From: Streptococcus sp. Marseille-Q5986
GTDB taxonomy: Bacteria > Bacillota > Bacilli > Lactobacillales > Streptococcaceae
Direction: 5' to 3'
Assembly (NCBI RefSeq): GCF_946902915.1
Contig: NZ_CAMPPY010000001.1
Coordinates: 434,001 to 498,000 of the forward strand
DNA: 64,000 nucleotides
The position numbers were made by a program, and so were the translations under genes. The notes beneath the pieces are model-generated. The model saw nothing but the letters and a program-made list of their open reading frames with translations. It searched no databases and was not told the origin of the DNA. Positions 10,145 to 19,247 of the stretch are shown one piece after another; positions within the stretch are counted from its first letter, which is position 1; the number at the start of each line of letters is the position of its first letter.

Positions 10145-12012
10145 GTGATTTTATCGTTGAAAAACTAAGTAAATCCGTCGGTGACAAGACCGTTTTTAAG
10201 GATATTTCCTTTATTATTCATGACTTGGATAGAATTGGTTTAATCGGTGTCAATGGAACAGGCAAGACTACCCTTTTAGATGTCCTTTCTGGTGTGTCTG
10301 GCTTTGATGGGGATGTCAGTCCTTTTTCAGCTAAGAATGATTACCAGATTGGCTACTTGACCCAGGATCCTGATTTTGATGATAGCAAGACAGTTTTGGA
10401 TACGGTCCTATCCAGCGACCTAAAGGAAATCCAGCTCATTCGTGACTATGAGTTAATCATGCTCAACTACAGTGAGGATAAGCAAGCTCGTTTAGAACGG
10501 GTTATGGCGGAGATGGACTCTCTCCAAGCCTGGGAAATTGAAAGCCAGGTCAAAACGGTCCTCAGCAAGTTGGGGATTCAGGACTTGTCCACTCCAGTTG
10601 GGGAATTGTCAGGTGGTCTGAGAAGACGAGTTCAGTTGGCGCAAGTCCTTCTTGGCAACCACGACCTCTTGCTTCTGGACGAGCCGACCAACCATCTGGA
10701 TATTGCGACTATTGAGTGGCTGACCCTCTTTTTGAAAAATTCCAAGAAAACCGTCCTTTTTATTACCCACGATCGTTATTTCTTAGATGCGCTGTCAACA
10801 CGGATTTTCGAGTTGGATCGAGCTGGATTGACAGAATATCAGGGAAATTATCAGGACTATGTCCGTCTTAAGGCGGAACAGGACGAGCGAGATGCGGCTC
10901 TTCTCCACAAAAAAGAACAACTTTATAAGCAAGAATTGGTATGGATGCGCAGACAACCGCAGGCGCGTGCGACCAAGCAACAGGCTCGTATCAATCGTTT
11001 CCATGACTTGAAGAAAGAAGTTTCAGGTGGTGCTGCTGAGACAGACTTGACCATGAACTTTGAAACCAGTCGTATCGGTAAAAAAGTCATCGAGTTTCAG
11101 GATGTTTCCTTCTCCTATGAAAACAAGCCTATTTTGCAAGATTTTAATCTCTTGGTGCAGGCAAAAGATCGTATCGGAATCGTTGGGGACAACGGTGTTG
11201 GGAAGTCAACCCTGCTTAACCTGATTGCAGGAAGTCTTGAGCCGACAGCAGGGCAAGTTGTGATTGGAGAAACAGTTCGTATCGCCTATTTCTCCCAACA
11301 AATTGAGGGCTTGGATGAAAGCAAGCGAGTTATCAATTACCTGCAGGAAGTGGCTGAAGAAGTCAAGACCAGCGGTGGTTCTACGACTTCCATCGCTGAG
11401 TTGCTGGAGCAATTCCTCTTCCCACGTTCGACGCATGGAACCTTGATTGAGAAATTGTCAGGTGGAGAGAAAAAGCGTCTTTATCTCCTCAAATTACTCT
11501 TGGAAAAACCAAATGTTCTCCTCTTGGACGAGCCAACAAATGATTTGGACATTGCAACCTTGACAGTTTTGGAGAATTTCTTGCAAGGTTTTGCAGGCCC
11601 CGTTTTAACAGTCAGTCACGACCGCTATTTCTTGGATAAGGTAGTGACCAAGATTCTCGCTTTTGAGGATGGCAAGATTCGGCCATTCTTTGGTCATTAC
11701 ACCGACTATCTTGATAAAAAAGCTTTTGAAACAGATATGGCCAATCAAGTGCAAAAGGCCGAAAAGGAAAAAGTCGTCAAGGTTAGAGAAGACAAGAAAC
11801 GCATGACCTACCAAGAAAAGCAGGAGTGGGCAAGCATTGAAGGCGATATTGAAACCTTGGAAAATCGTATCGCTGCTATTGAAGAGGAAATGCAAGCCAA
11901 TGGTTCTGACTTTGGCAAACTGGCTACTCTTCAAAAAGAACTAGATGAGAAAAACGAAGCACTCCTTGAAAAATACGAACGCTATGAATACCTCAGTGAC
12001 TTTGACAACTAG
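10141..12012 (+). CDS. ABC-F family ATPase (Uup-like)
   Basis: A 623-aa duplicated ABC ATPase with no membrane segments. Walker A motifs are GVNGTGKTT (~39) and GDNGVGKST (~352). The signatures are [13 protein letters not shown] and [13 protein letters not shown], and the Walker B motifs are [12 protein letters not shown] and [13 protein letters not shown] charged inter-domain linker lies near residues 250-310 and a coiled-coil C-terminal extension near 540-620, the Uup arrangement. ABC-F proteins act on the ribosome or on nucleic-acid intermediates; this one is probably a housekeeping Uup/YfmR type rather than a resistance protein, an inference from context. Confidence 0.9.
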   Translation: MSDFIVEKLSKSVGDKTVFKDISFIIHDLDRIGLIGVNGTGKTTLLDVLSGVSGFDGDVSPFSAKNDYQIGYLTQDPDFDDSKTVLDTVLSSDLKEIQLIRDYELIMLNYSEDKQARLERVMAEMDSLQAWEIESQVKTVLSKLGIQDLSTPVGELSGGLRRRVQLAQVLLGNHDLLLLDEPTNHLDIATIEWLTLFLKNSKKTVLFITHDRYFLDALSTRIFELDRAGLTEYQGNYQDYVRLKAEQDERDAALLHKKEQLYKQELVWMRRQPQARATKQQARINRFHDLKKEVSGGAAETDLTMNFETSRIGKKVIEFQDVSFSYENKPILQDFNLLVQAKDRIGIVGDNGVGKSTLLNLIAGSLEPTAGQVVIGETVRIAYFSQQIEGLDESKRVINYLQEVAEEVKTSGGSTTSIAELLEQFLFPRSTHGTLIEKLSGGEKKRLYLLKLLLEKPNVLLLDEPTNDLDIATLTVLENFLQGFAGPVLTVSHDRYFLDKVVTKILAFEDGKIRPFFGHYTDYLDKKAFETDMANQVQKAEKEKVVKVREDKKRMTYQEKQEWASIEGDIETLENRIAAIEEEMQANGSDFGKLATLQKELDEKNEALLEKYERYEYLSDFDN

Positions 12013-12013
12013 A

Positions 12014-12060
12014 AGAATAGAAAAATCCCGTCTCATGACAGGATTTCTCTATTCTTTTTT
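12014..12060. terminator. Bidirectional terminator between ABC-F gene and mntE
   Basis: A long hairpin pairs AGAATAGA with TCTATTCT and then AATCC/GGATT, flanked by an A-run on one side and a T-run on the other. It can end both convergent transcripts; the hairpin overlaps the 3' end of mntE. Confidence 0.85.
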
Positions 12061-13233
12061 GGTTTCTTGATGAAAGATATTTTGCCAGGTTTCGTGGCGA
12101 CGCCAGATACTGGTATGGACGATACCATCTAACTCATAGCAGATGAGTTTGGTTTTTTGACTGATAGAAGTAATCTGAATATCCTTGATAGCAGAATTTA
12201 ACTCTTTTTCGGCTTTATAGGTCTCTTTATCCATCTGTTCTCCATCTTGGCGAATATAGACAAAATCGTCAGCCAAGAGTTCTTCCAGTTGATTTCCTTG
12301 GTCAATCAATTGTTCACGCATCAGCAATTTTTTATAGACATTGTCTAAAATTTCATCCTCAGGGATAGGTGCTGGCTCGATATGGACATCGGTATCAAAA
12401 ACTCCAAAACGTTCTTCCAGCATAGACTCGATCTGATCCGCGATTTCATGACTCTCAAAAACAGATAAGTCAGGATTCATTTCTAGCGTGATATCCAGGT
12501 AGATGTTGCTACCATAGGTACGACCTCTTTGAGACTTAACCTTGCTAATTTTAGGAATTTCCATGATAGCCTTTTGATAGTCCTCAAGCAGACGGTCGTC
12601 AAAGCCATCCGAAAGACTAAAGGAAGACTCGATAAAGATATCATAGGCAGTTTTTAAGATAAAGAAAGTGATGATGATGGCAACCAGTTTATCCACAATG
12701 GGATAATTGAAACTGCTAGCCAGGATGGCAATGGTGGTTCCAAGTGAGGTAACAGCATCAGAAAGATTGTCTTTGGCGGCAGCCTTTAGTGCCTTGGAGT
12801 TTGATTGCTTACTGAGGCGAGTATTGTATAGATAGACCACAAACATAATCGCTGCAGAAATGATTCCTAGAGTTGCACCCAGAGGATCAATGACCGTTTC
12901 TTCACGACTGAGAATCTTCTGAATGGTATCTCTTAGAACATCGAAACCGACATAGAACATGATGATGGAAGTGATTAAGCTAGCCAAATCCTCAATCTTC
13001 CAGTGGCCAAAACGGTGGTCACGGTCTGCAGGTTGGCGCGCCATACGAATCCCAATCAAGAGGGCAACATTTCCGATAATATCGGATACGTTGTTGAAAC
13101 CATCGGCTACCAAACTGGACGAATGAAGGAGGTGACCAGTTGCTAATTTCGCTGCAGACAAGATCAAATAGGTTGAAATGCTGATAATGGCCCCACGCTC
13201 AGCTAACTTGAGATTTGAAATAGATTGCTTCAT
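12049..13233 (-). CDS. mntE: Manganese efflux protein MntE (cation diffusion facilitator)
   Basis: A 394-aa CDF exporter with about six membrane helices in residues 1-215. The helix-2 metal site is in VADGFNNVSD (D44, N47/N48, D51), and a second site in helix 5 around AAKDNLSDAV. The cytoplasmic C-terminal CDF domain follows, and the tail is longer than in most CDFs, as in pneumococcal MntE. The pneumococcal orthologue exports Mn2+. Here it has its own promoter and is divergent from a glycosyltransferase pair that separates it from the riboswitch-controlled ATPase. Confidence 0.92.
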   Translation of the reverse strand: MKQSISNLKLAERGAIISISTYLILSAAKLATGHLLHSSSLVADGFNNVSDIIGNVALLIGIRMARQPADRDHRFGHWKIEDLASLITSIIMFYVGFDVLRDTIQKILSREETVIDPLGATLGIISAAIMFVVYLYNTRLSKQSNSKALKAAAKDNLSDAVTSLGTTIAILASSFNYPIVDKLVAIIITFFILKTAYDIFIESSFSLSDGFDDRLLEDYQKAIMEIPKISKVKSQRGRTYGSNIYLDITLEMNPDLSVFESHEIADQIESMLEERFGVFDTDVHIEPAPIPEDEILDNVYKKLLMREQLIDQGNQLEELLADDFVYIRQDGEQMDKETYKAEKELNSAIKDIQITSISQKTKLICYELDGIVHTSIWRRHETWQNIFHQETKKE

Positions 13234-13266
13234 TCAACTTCCTTTCTAGTCACATAGCATTCTACC

Positions 13267-13295
13267 ATTATACTGGTTTTCAAGAGAAAATTCAA
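13267..13295 (-). promoter_or_regulatory. Promoter of mntE
   Basis: On the minus strand TTGAAT (13290-13295) and TATAAT (13267-13272) are separated by 17 bases and lie about 35 bases before the mntE start. No obvious metal-repressor palindrome is seen. Confidence 0.7.
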
Positions 13296-13391
13296 ATAGG
13301 ATGGATAAAAGTAAGAAAATACAAAGCAGAAATGCTTTTTTTTTTTAGGAAATATGATAGACTGATAAAGTGAGAAGTTGAGGTGAATAAA

Positions 13392-14825
13392 TTGAAAAAA
13401 ATGAGTATTTTAGTGACGAGTATTTCTTTACTCTTTACTGTTTTAGTCTGGTTTTCGATGGTAACAAATGTCAAACAGGGAATACCGTTTTCAGATGCTA
13501 GTATTTTTGAATATTTTGGGTATGCAATGAATCGAGGAGAATTGATGTATGCAAACCTATTTGATCATAAGGGGCCAGTCGTTTTTTTACTGAATTACCT
13601 AGGATATCTTATTGGTGGTGCGTTAGGAATTAAATTTTTATACCTATTTTGCACATTTCTTTTCTTTATAGCTAGCTATAAGATTTCAAGGTTATTTACT
13701 GGAAATAAGCAAACAATTTTAACTTTAGCAATTATCTTTATAATTTATGAGTATTTTTTTGATGGCGGTTGGAGTTTAGAAGGTTTTATTTTACCTTTTT
13801 TGGCTTATTCATTATACGTTTTTTTAAAACTGTTTATACAAAATGATTTCAGCAAAAATGATATCATAGCATCAGGTGCATTTTTCTCTATTGTATTTTT
13901 TACGAAAGCAAATATGATAGGGATTTGGCTTGTATTTTGTATTTATGTATTGATTGATTTCATACTTAAGAAGGCATACAGGGACTTGTTTTCTTTGATT
14001 GGATTATTTTTCCTTGGGATATTAATACCAACTATCCCTTTGTGCTTATATCTGTTATCAAAAGGTATCTTTTTTGAAATGATATACCAGTCGATTGGAA
14101 TTAATTTTATTTATACTACAGAGTCAAATAACGTTTCGATGTATGAGATTATCAGATGGTACATTTCCCAAACAAATCTCTTAAGTCTTAATTTATTGAT
14201 GTTATTTTCCTTGATACCACTATGGAAGAAATTTGGAATAAAATCAATCTTCTATCATTTTGTTTTTATTATTTGTCTACTTCTGGCTCTTATCTCGAAA
14301 AGAAGCTATGGCCATTACATTTTAGTGATGCTTCCGATTTTGATTCCATATATTTCCTATGTATTTCATAGCATATCAAAGAAAATGTCTTTTCAAGTAT
14401 TTCTTATCTTGTTCTTAGGATTAAGTATTGTATACCAGAATGATGTGAAATACATCATGAAGAATATGTATACTAGATATCTGAATAATTCTGAGAAACA
14501 GCAACGTGTTGCTAGCTATATAGAGAAAAATACGTCGATGGATGACCGAATTTATACCCATCGTCAAAATGGAACAATTTATTTGTACAGTGAACGGTTA
14601 GCTAGTACAAAATTTTTCTTTATCCCTGCGGTGACAGATGATCGAGTTATTATTGATGAGTTTAAAAAATCTATACAAGAAAATCCTCCTATCTACATTG
14701 TATTTGATACTGAATGGGATTATGGTAAGAGAACTGACTCTTTTATCAAGGATTATATTAAAATCAATTATCACTTAGAAAAACAGATTGATACGGCTAT
14801 GATTTATAGAAAAGGAGGAGAATAG
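13392..14825 (+). CDS. Polytopic membrane glycosyltransferase-like protein (GT-C type)
   Basis: A ~477-aa very hydrophobic protein with ten or more predicted membrane segments in residues 1-350 and a soluble C-terminal part (~370-477). An acidic FSDASIFEYFGYAMNRGE loop after the first helix and the NLFDHKGPVVFLLNYLG region recall GT-C enzymes of the PMT/ArnT kind, which use polyprenyl-phosphate sugars. The start is set at TTG 13392 because GAGGTGA (13380-13386) is a near-perfect ribosome site for it; GTG 13383 lies inside that site. The gene is AT-rich compared with its neighbours and probably acquired. It pairs with the GT2 gene one base downstream. Substrate unknown. Confidence 0.7.
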   Translation: MKKMSILVTSISLLFTVLVWFSMVTNVKQGIPFSDASIFEYFGYAMNRGELMYANLFDHKGPVVFLLNYLGYLIGGALGIKFLYLFCTFLFFIASYKISRLFTGNKQTILTLAIIFIIYEYFFDGGWSLEGFILPFLAYSLYVFLKLFIQNDFSKNDIIASGAFFSIVFFTKANMIGIWLVFCIYVLIDFILKKAYRDLFSLIGLFFLGILIPTIPLCLYLLSKGIFFEMIYQSIGINFIYTTESNNVSMYEIIRWYISQTNLLSLNLLMLFSLIPLWKKFGIKSIFYHFVFIICLLLALISKRSYGHYILVMLPILIPYISYVFHSISKKMSFQVFLILFLGLSIVYQNDVKYIMKNMYTRYLNNSEKQQRVASYIEKNTSMDDRIYTHRQNGTIYLYSERLASTKFFFIPAVTDDRVIIDEFKKSIQENPPIYIVFDTEWDYGKRTDSFIKDYIKINYHLEKQIDTAMIYRKGGE

Positions 14826-14826
14826 T

Positions 14827-15798
14827 ATGAGTAGGAAAAAGCCGATTTTATACATAGTTATTCCGTGTTACAACGAAGAGCAAGTCCTACCACATACTAA
14901 TCCAATGTTTGTTGAAAAAATTGAACAATTAGTGAAGAAAGAAGAAATCCATTCTCTTAGTAAAATTATGTATGTAAATGATGGTAGTAAGGATCGGACT
15001 TGGGAACTGATAAAAAGTTATGCTAATTCCGTTCCTTCTGTGGTTGGTGTATCACAAAGTCGTAATAGGGGGCATCAAAGTAGTATCCTTGCAGGTATGT
15101 ATGAGGCCATTCAGTTTGCTGATATTGTCATTACCATTGATGCTGATGGACAAGATGACATTAATTGCATGGACAAGATGGTTTCGGAGTATAAAAGTGG
15201 CTCTGAAATTGTCTACGGTGTACGTGATAACCGTGACACGGACTCTGCTTTTAAACGAATTACAGCTGAAGGTTTTTATAAAGTGCTACGCCTATTTGGA
15301 GCAGAAGTTGTTTTTAATCATGCAGACTATCGATTGGTTTCTAAAAGATTCTTGAAGGAATTAGAAAAATTCACTGAAGTGAATCTATTTCTTCGTGGTT
15401 TAATGCCTTTAGTTGGCTTTAAATATTCTTACGTTTCATATAAGCGCCATGAACGAATTGCTGGTGAGAGCCATTATCCACTATCTAAAATGCTTGGTTT
15501 GGCTATGGATGGTATTACCAGTTTATCAATCAAACCGATTCGTTTGATTACAAGCCTTGGTGTTTTGACGTCACTCTTTAGTTTTCTATTGATTATTTGG
15601 GTTATATTGAGTAAGTTTGCTGGTACAGTCGTGGCTGGCTGGACAAGCACCTATGCAATAGTTAGCCTACTTGGTGGAGTTCAATTGATTAGTTTGGGAG
15701 TAATTGGTGAGTATATTGGAAAAATTTATCTGGAAACAAAACGTCGTCCTAGATATATTATCAGTGAACGTACTTTTGATAAGGATAGAATTTTATAG
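14827..15798 (+). CDS. Polyprenyl-phosphate glycosyltransferase, GT2 (GtrB/DPM1-like)
   Basis: A 323-aa family 2 glycosyltransferase. It has IVIPCYNEEQVLP at the N-terminus, the nucleotide-binding VNDGSKDRTW (~50), the metal motif DADGQDD (~107), and the KRHERIAGESHYP block (~213) typical of dolichol/undecaprenol-phosphate sugar transferases. Two C-terminal membrane helices (~235-300) complete the GtrB architecture. Such enzymes load glucose or a related sugar on undecaprenyl phosphate for a GT-C partner outside the membrane; the preceding gene fits that partner. The target glycan (teichoic acid, polysaccharide or protein) is not evident. Confidence 0.88.
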   Translation: MSRKKPILYIVIPCYNEEQVLPHTNPMFVEKIEQLVKKEEIHSLSKIMYVNDGSKDRTWELIKSYANSVPSVVGVSQSRNRGHQSSILAGMYEAIQFADIVITIDADGQDDINCMDKMVSEYKSGSEIVYGVRDNRDTDSAFKRITAEGFYKVLRLFGAEVVFNHADYRLVSKRFLKELEKFTEVNLFLRGLMPLVGFKYSYVSYKRHERIAGESHYPLSKMLGLAMDGITSLSIKPIRLITSLGVLTSLFSFLLIIWVILSKFAGTVVAGWTSTYAIVSLLGGVQLISLGVIGEYIGKIYLETKRRPRYIISERTFDKDRIL

Positions 15799-15810
15799 AA
15801 TCTTTATTCT

Positions 15811-15838
15811 TTGAAAATTTTTCAAAATTTGGTATAAT
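15811..15838 (+). promoter_or_regulatory. Promoter of the riboswitch-ATPase transcript
   Basis: TTGAAA (15811-15816) and TATAAT (15833-15838) are separated by 16 bases. Predicted transcription starts near 15845, right at the beginning of the riboswitch. Confidence 0.75.
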
Positions 15839-15842
15839 AGTA

Positions 15843-15936
15843 CTACTCAAGGGAGTAGCTGGCAGAAACCTGTGATAGTGTCGTCATTCCGAATTTTATA
15901 CTGAAAAGTATGTTTTCCGGCACTATCTTAAACAGC
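15843..15936 (+). promoter_or_regulatory. yybP-ykoY (manganese) riboswitch
   Basis: The conserved CAAGGGAGTAGC entry and the internal ACCTGTGATAGTGTCGTCA segment are diagnostic of the Mn2+-sensing yybP-ykoY class. The fold is clear: P1 GCTG (15858-15861) with CAGC (15933-15936), a long arm GATAGTG (15874-15880) with CACTATC (15921-15927), and an apical hairpin ATACT/AGTAT. A terminator starts immediately after P1, so P1 formation on Mn2+ binding and termination are presumably in competition. In pneumococcus this riboswitch is known to control the orthologous ATPase. Confidence 0.93.
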
Positions 15937-15967
15937 GAGACTTGTTATGATTAACAGGTCTCTTTTT
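15937..15967 (+). terminator. Riboswitch-controlled intrinsic terminator
   Basis: GAGACTTGTTA pairs with TAACAGGTCTC (one G-U) around a 4-base loop and is followed by TTTTT. It is the expression platform of the riboswitch, about 60 bases before the ATPase start. Confidence 0.88.
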
Positions 15968-16024
15968 GTTTGTCATAAAACTAAAAGAGAACTTGTTTTG
16001 CACACAATGTCAAGGAGGAGACAC

Positions 16025-18721
16025 ATGTCAAAAGAACAAAAACGCCAAGCGTTTTACACTCAAAGCCCTGAAGAGGTCTTGAAGGCTGTGGATGCGACCG
16101 AGCAAGGTTTGTCATCAAGCGAGGCGGAAAAGCGCCTAGCTGAATATGGGCGCAATGAACTGGAAGAGGGAGAGAAAAAAACTCTCTTGGTCAAGTTCAT
16201 CGAGCAATTTAAGGATTTGATGATTATCATCCTAGTTGCGGCATCCATCTTGTCAGTCGTGACTTCTGGTGGGGAAGATATCGCAGATGCCATTATCATC
16301 TTAGCCGTGGTAATCATCAATGCTGCCTTTGGTGTTTACCAAGAAGGAAAAGCAGAAGAAGCTATCGAAGCTCTCAAGTCTATGTCTAGTCCAGCTGCTC
16401 GTGTTATTCGTGATGGACACATGGCGGAGATTGACTCTAAAGAATTGGTGCCTGGAGATATCGTTGCCCTTGAAGCAGGTGATGTGGTGCCAGCAGACCT
16501 ACGTTTGCTAGAAGCCAATTCTCTTAAAATCGAAGAAGCTGCCTTGACGGGCGAGTCTGTGCCAGTTGAAAAAGACTTGACAATCGATCTTGCTGCAGAT
16601 GCAGGTATTGGTGACCGTGTCAACATGGCCTTCCAAAACTCAAATGTGACTTATGGTCGTGGTCTTGGTGTTGTTGTCAATACAGGTATGTACACGGAAG
16701 TTGGTCATATCGCTGGCATGCTCCAAGATGCGGATGAGACGGATACACCACTCAAACAAAACTTGAATAACCTTTCTAAGGTCTTGACCTATGCAATTTT
16801 AGTCATTGCCCTTGTTACTTTTGTAGTTGGTGTCTTCATCCAAGGCAAAAATCCACTTGGTGAGTTGTTGACTTCTGTTGCCCTTGCCGTTGCAGCCATT
16901 CCAGAAGGACTTCCTGCTATCGTTACCATCGTTCTTTCCCTTGGTACTCAAGTTTTGGCCAAACGAAACTCTATCGTTCGTAAGTTGCCAGCAGTTGAAA
17001 CGCTTGGTTCAACAGAAATCATCACTTCTGATAAGACTGGTACGCTGACTATGAACAAGATGACAGTCGAAAAAGTCTTCTACGATGCGGTTCTACATGA
17101 CTCAGCTGATGATATTGAACTAGGTCTTGAAATGCCACTACTTCGTTCAGTTGTCTTGGCTAATGATACGAAAATTGATGTGGAAGGCAACCTGATTGGT
17201 GACCCAACAGAAACAGCCTTTATCCAGTATGCCTTGGACAAGGGCTACGATGTTAAAGGTTTCTTAGAGAAATATCCTCGTGTAGCTGAATTGCCGTTTG
17301 ACTCAGATCGTAAGCTCATGTCAACAGTTCACCCATTGCCAGATGATCGTTTCCTTGTAGCGGTCAAGGGTGCTCCAGACCAACTCTTGAAACGTTGTGT
17401 TCTTCGAGACAAGGCTGGGGATATTGCTCCGATTGATGAGAAGGTTACAAACCTCATTCATACAAACAACTCTGAAATGGCTCACCAAGCCTTGCGTGTC
17501 CTTGCAGGTGCTTATAAGATTATTGATAGCATTCCAGAAAATCTCACTTCTGAAGAACTTGAAAATGATTTAATCTTTACTGGTTTGATTGGGATGATTG
17601 ACCCTGAACGTCCTGAAGCTGCTGAGGCTGTTCGTGTGGCTAAGGAAGCTGGAATCCGTCCAATCATGATTACGGGTGATCACCAAGACACAGCAGAAGC
17701 TATTGCTAAACGTTTGGGAATCATTGATGCAAACGATACAGAAGGGCATGTTTTAACTGGTGCTGAGCTCAACGAACTGTCTGATGAAGAATTTGAAAAA
17801 GTTGTTGGTCAATACTCTGTTTATGCGCGCGTATCTCCAGAACACAAGGTTCGTATCGTCAAGGCTTGGCAAAAACAAGGTAAGGTCGTTGCCATGACAG
17901 GTGACGGGGTCAATGACGCGCCAGCTCTGAAAACAGCAGATATCGGTATTGGTATGGGGATTACTGGTACAGAGGTTTCTAAGGGTGCCTCTGACATGAT
18001 TCTTGCGGATGATAACTTTGCGACTATCATCGTCGCAGTTGAAGAAGGACGTAAGGTCTTCTCAAACATTCAAAAGACGATCCAGTACCTACTTTCTGCC
18101 AATACTGCTGAAGTATTAACCATCTTCCTATCAACCTTGTTTGGCTGGGATGTCTTACAACCAGTTCATCTCTTGTGGATTAACTTGGTAACGGATACCT
18201 TCCCAGCTATCGCTCTTGGTGTTGAACCTGCTGAGCCGGGTGTTATGACCCACAAACCACGTGGACGCAAGTCAAGCTTCTTCTCAGGTGGGGTCATGAG
18301 TTCGATTATTTACCAAGGTCTCCTTCAAGGTACCCTTGTTCTGGCTGTTTATGGCCTTGCCCTTCTTTACCCAGTTCATGTGGGTGACAATCAAGCTATT
18401 CACGCTGATGCTCTTACTATGGCCTTTGCAACCCTTGGCTTGATTCAGCTCTTCCATGCTTATAATGTCAAATCTGTCTACCAATCCATCTTGACAGTTG
18501 GCCCATTCAAGTCTAAGACCTTCAACTGGTCTATCTTGGTATCCTTCATCCTTCTCATGGCAACTATCGTCGTAGAACCACTTGAAGAAATCTTCCACGT
18601 AACCAAACTAGATTTATCACAATGGGGAATCGTTATGGGCGGAAGCTTCTCAATGATTATTATCGTCGAAATTGTTAAGTTTATTCAACGCAAACTCGGT
18701 TTTGACAAGAATGCGATTTAA
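16025..18721 (+). CDS. caxP: P-type cation-transporting ATPase (CaxP/MgtA, Ca2+/Mn2+ type)
   Basis: An 898-aa type II P-ATPase. It has LTGESVPVEK in the actuator domain, the helix-4 ion-site motif AIPEGLPAIV, and the phosphorylated DKTGTLTMNK. GDGVNDAPALK lies in the hinge, and NLVTDTFPAIALG in helix 6. The PEGL and NLVTD motifs resemble SERCA/PMR1 pumps rather than Mg2+ importers. ATG 16025 follows AAGGAGGAG at good spacing; an upstream in-frame ATG at 15947 lies inside the riboswitch terminator and is discounted. The pneumococcal orthologue is reported to export Ca2+ and to be switched by Mn2+. Confidence 0.93.
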   Translation: MSKEQKRQAFYTQSPEEVLKAVDATEQGLSSSEAEKRLAEYGRNELEEGEKKTLLVKFIEQFKDLMIIILVAASILSVVTSGGEDIADAIIILAVVIINAAFGVYQEGKAEEAIEALKSMSSPAARVIRDGHMAEIDSKELVPGDIVALEAGDVVPADLRLLEANSLKIEEAALTGESVPVEKDLTIDLAADAGIGDRVNMAFQNSNVTYGRGLGVVVNTGMYTEVGHIAGMLQDADETDTPLKQNLNNLSKVLTYAILVIALVTFVVGVFIQGKNPLGELLTSVALAVAAIPEGLPAIVTIVLSLGTQVLAKRNSIVRKLPAVETLGSTEIITSDKTGTLTMNKMTVEKVFYDAVLHDSADDIELGLEMPLLRSVVLANDTKIDVEGNLIGDPTETAFIQYALDKGYDVKGFLEKYPRVAELPFDSDRKLMSTVHPLPDDRFLVAVKGAPDQLLKRCVLRDKAGDIAPIDEKVTNLIHTNNSEMAHQALRVLAGAYKIIDSIPENLTSEELENDLIFTGLIGMIDPERPEAAEAVRVAKEAGIRPIMITGDHQDTAEAIAKRLGIIDANDTEGHVLTGAELNELSDEEFEKVVGQYSVYARVSPEHKVRIVKAWQKQGKVVAMTGDGVNDAPALKTADIGIGMGITGTEVSKGASDMILADDNFATIIVAVEEGRKVFSNIQKTIQYLLSANTAEVLTIFLSTLFGWDVLQPVHLLWINLVTDTFPAIALGVEPAEPGVMTHKPRGRKSSFFSGGVMSSIIYQGLLQGTLVLAVYGLALLYPVHVGDNQAIHADALTMAFATLGLIQLFHAYNVKSVYQSILTVGPFKSKTFNWSILVSFILLMATIVVEPLEEIFHVTKLDLSQWGIVMGGSFSMIIIVEIVKFIQRKLGFDKNAI

Positions 18722-18722
18722 A

Positions 18723-18752
18723 AAGAAAGTCATCTTCGGATGGCTTTTTTTG
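18723..18752 (+). terminator. Terminator after the P-type ATPase gene
   Basis: AAAGTCATC pairs with GATGGCTTT around TTCG, followed by a T-run. Confidence 0.85.
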
Positions 18753-18768
18753 CATTTGAGGAGAATAG

Positions 18769-18797
18769 TTGGGAGTTATCCACTTTTATGCTATAAT
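18769..18797 (+). promoter_or_regulatory. Promoter of the deformylase-like gene
   Basis: TTGGGA (18769-18774) and TATAAT (18792-18797) have a 17-base spacer, about 29 bases before the start codon. Confidence 0.7.
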
Positions 18798-18825
18798 AAA
18801 GTAAGGTAGCCAGGAGCGTAAGAGA

Positions 18826-19236
18826 ATGGAAAAGAAAATTGTCCAAGATACCTTATTTTTGTCGCAAGTTTCGAAAGCTGCAAGTCAGGAAGACCTTTAT
18901 CTAGCTAGAGATTTACAGGATACGCTCTTGGAAAATCGTGAGACTTGTGTTGGGCTGGCTGCCAATATGATTGGGGTGCAGAAGCGCGTGATTGTCTTTA
19001 ATCTTGGCTTGGTTCCCGTGGTCATGTTTAACCTAGTTCTCCTGTCCTTTGACGAACCTTATGAGACAGAAGAAGGTTGTTTGTCCTTGACTGGGGTGCG
19101 ACCGACGACCCGTTATGAAACGATTACGGTGTCCTGTCGTGACAGCAAGTGGCAAAAACAGACCATGACTTTGAAAGGCTTCCCAGCTCAGATTTGCCAG
19201 CATGAACTGGATCACTTGGAAGGACGAATGATTTAG
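18826..19236 (+). CDS. Peptide deformylase-like protein
   Basis: A 136-aa short deformylase paralogue. All three family motifs are visible. Motif 1 reads VGLAANMIG (usual form GLAAPQIG). Motif 2 is EEGCLSLTG with the metal-binding Cys. Motif 3 is QHELDHLEG with the HExxH zinc/iron site. The altered motif 1 and small size (main Def enzymes of streptococci are ~200 aa) suggest a secondary deformylase of uncertain activity; pneumococci also carry such a second copy. A 531-aa membrane protein gene starts 11 bases after it and is probably co-transcribed. Confidence 0.85.
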   Translation: MEKKIVQDTLFLSQVSKAASQEDLYLARDLQDTLLENRETCVGLAANMIGVQKRVIVFNLGLVPVVMFNLVLLSFDEPYETEEGCLSLTGVRPTTRYETITVSCRDSKWQKQTMTLKGFPAQICQHELDHLEGRMI

Positions 19237-19247
19237 GAGGAAAGCAA

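Noticed and set aside
13325..13336. Poly-T tract as a terminator before the glycosyltransferase pair
   Set aside because: A run of T exists but no convincing stem precedes it on the plus strand.
15947..16024. N-terminal extension of the P-type ATPase
   Set aside because: It begins inside the riboswitch terminator; ATG 16025 has a strong ribosome site and the family start.
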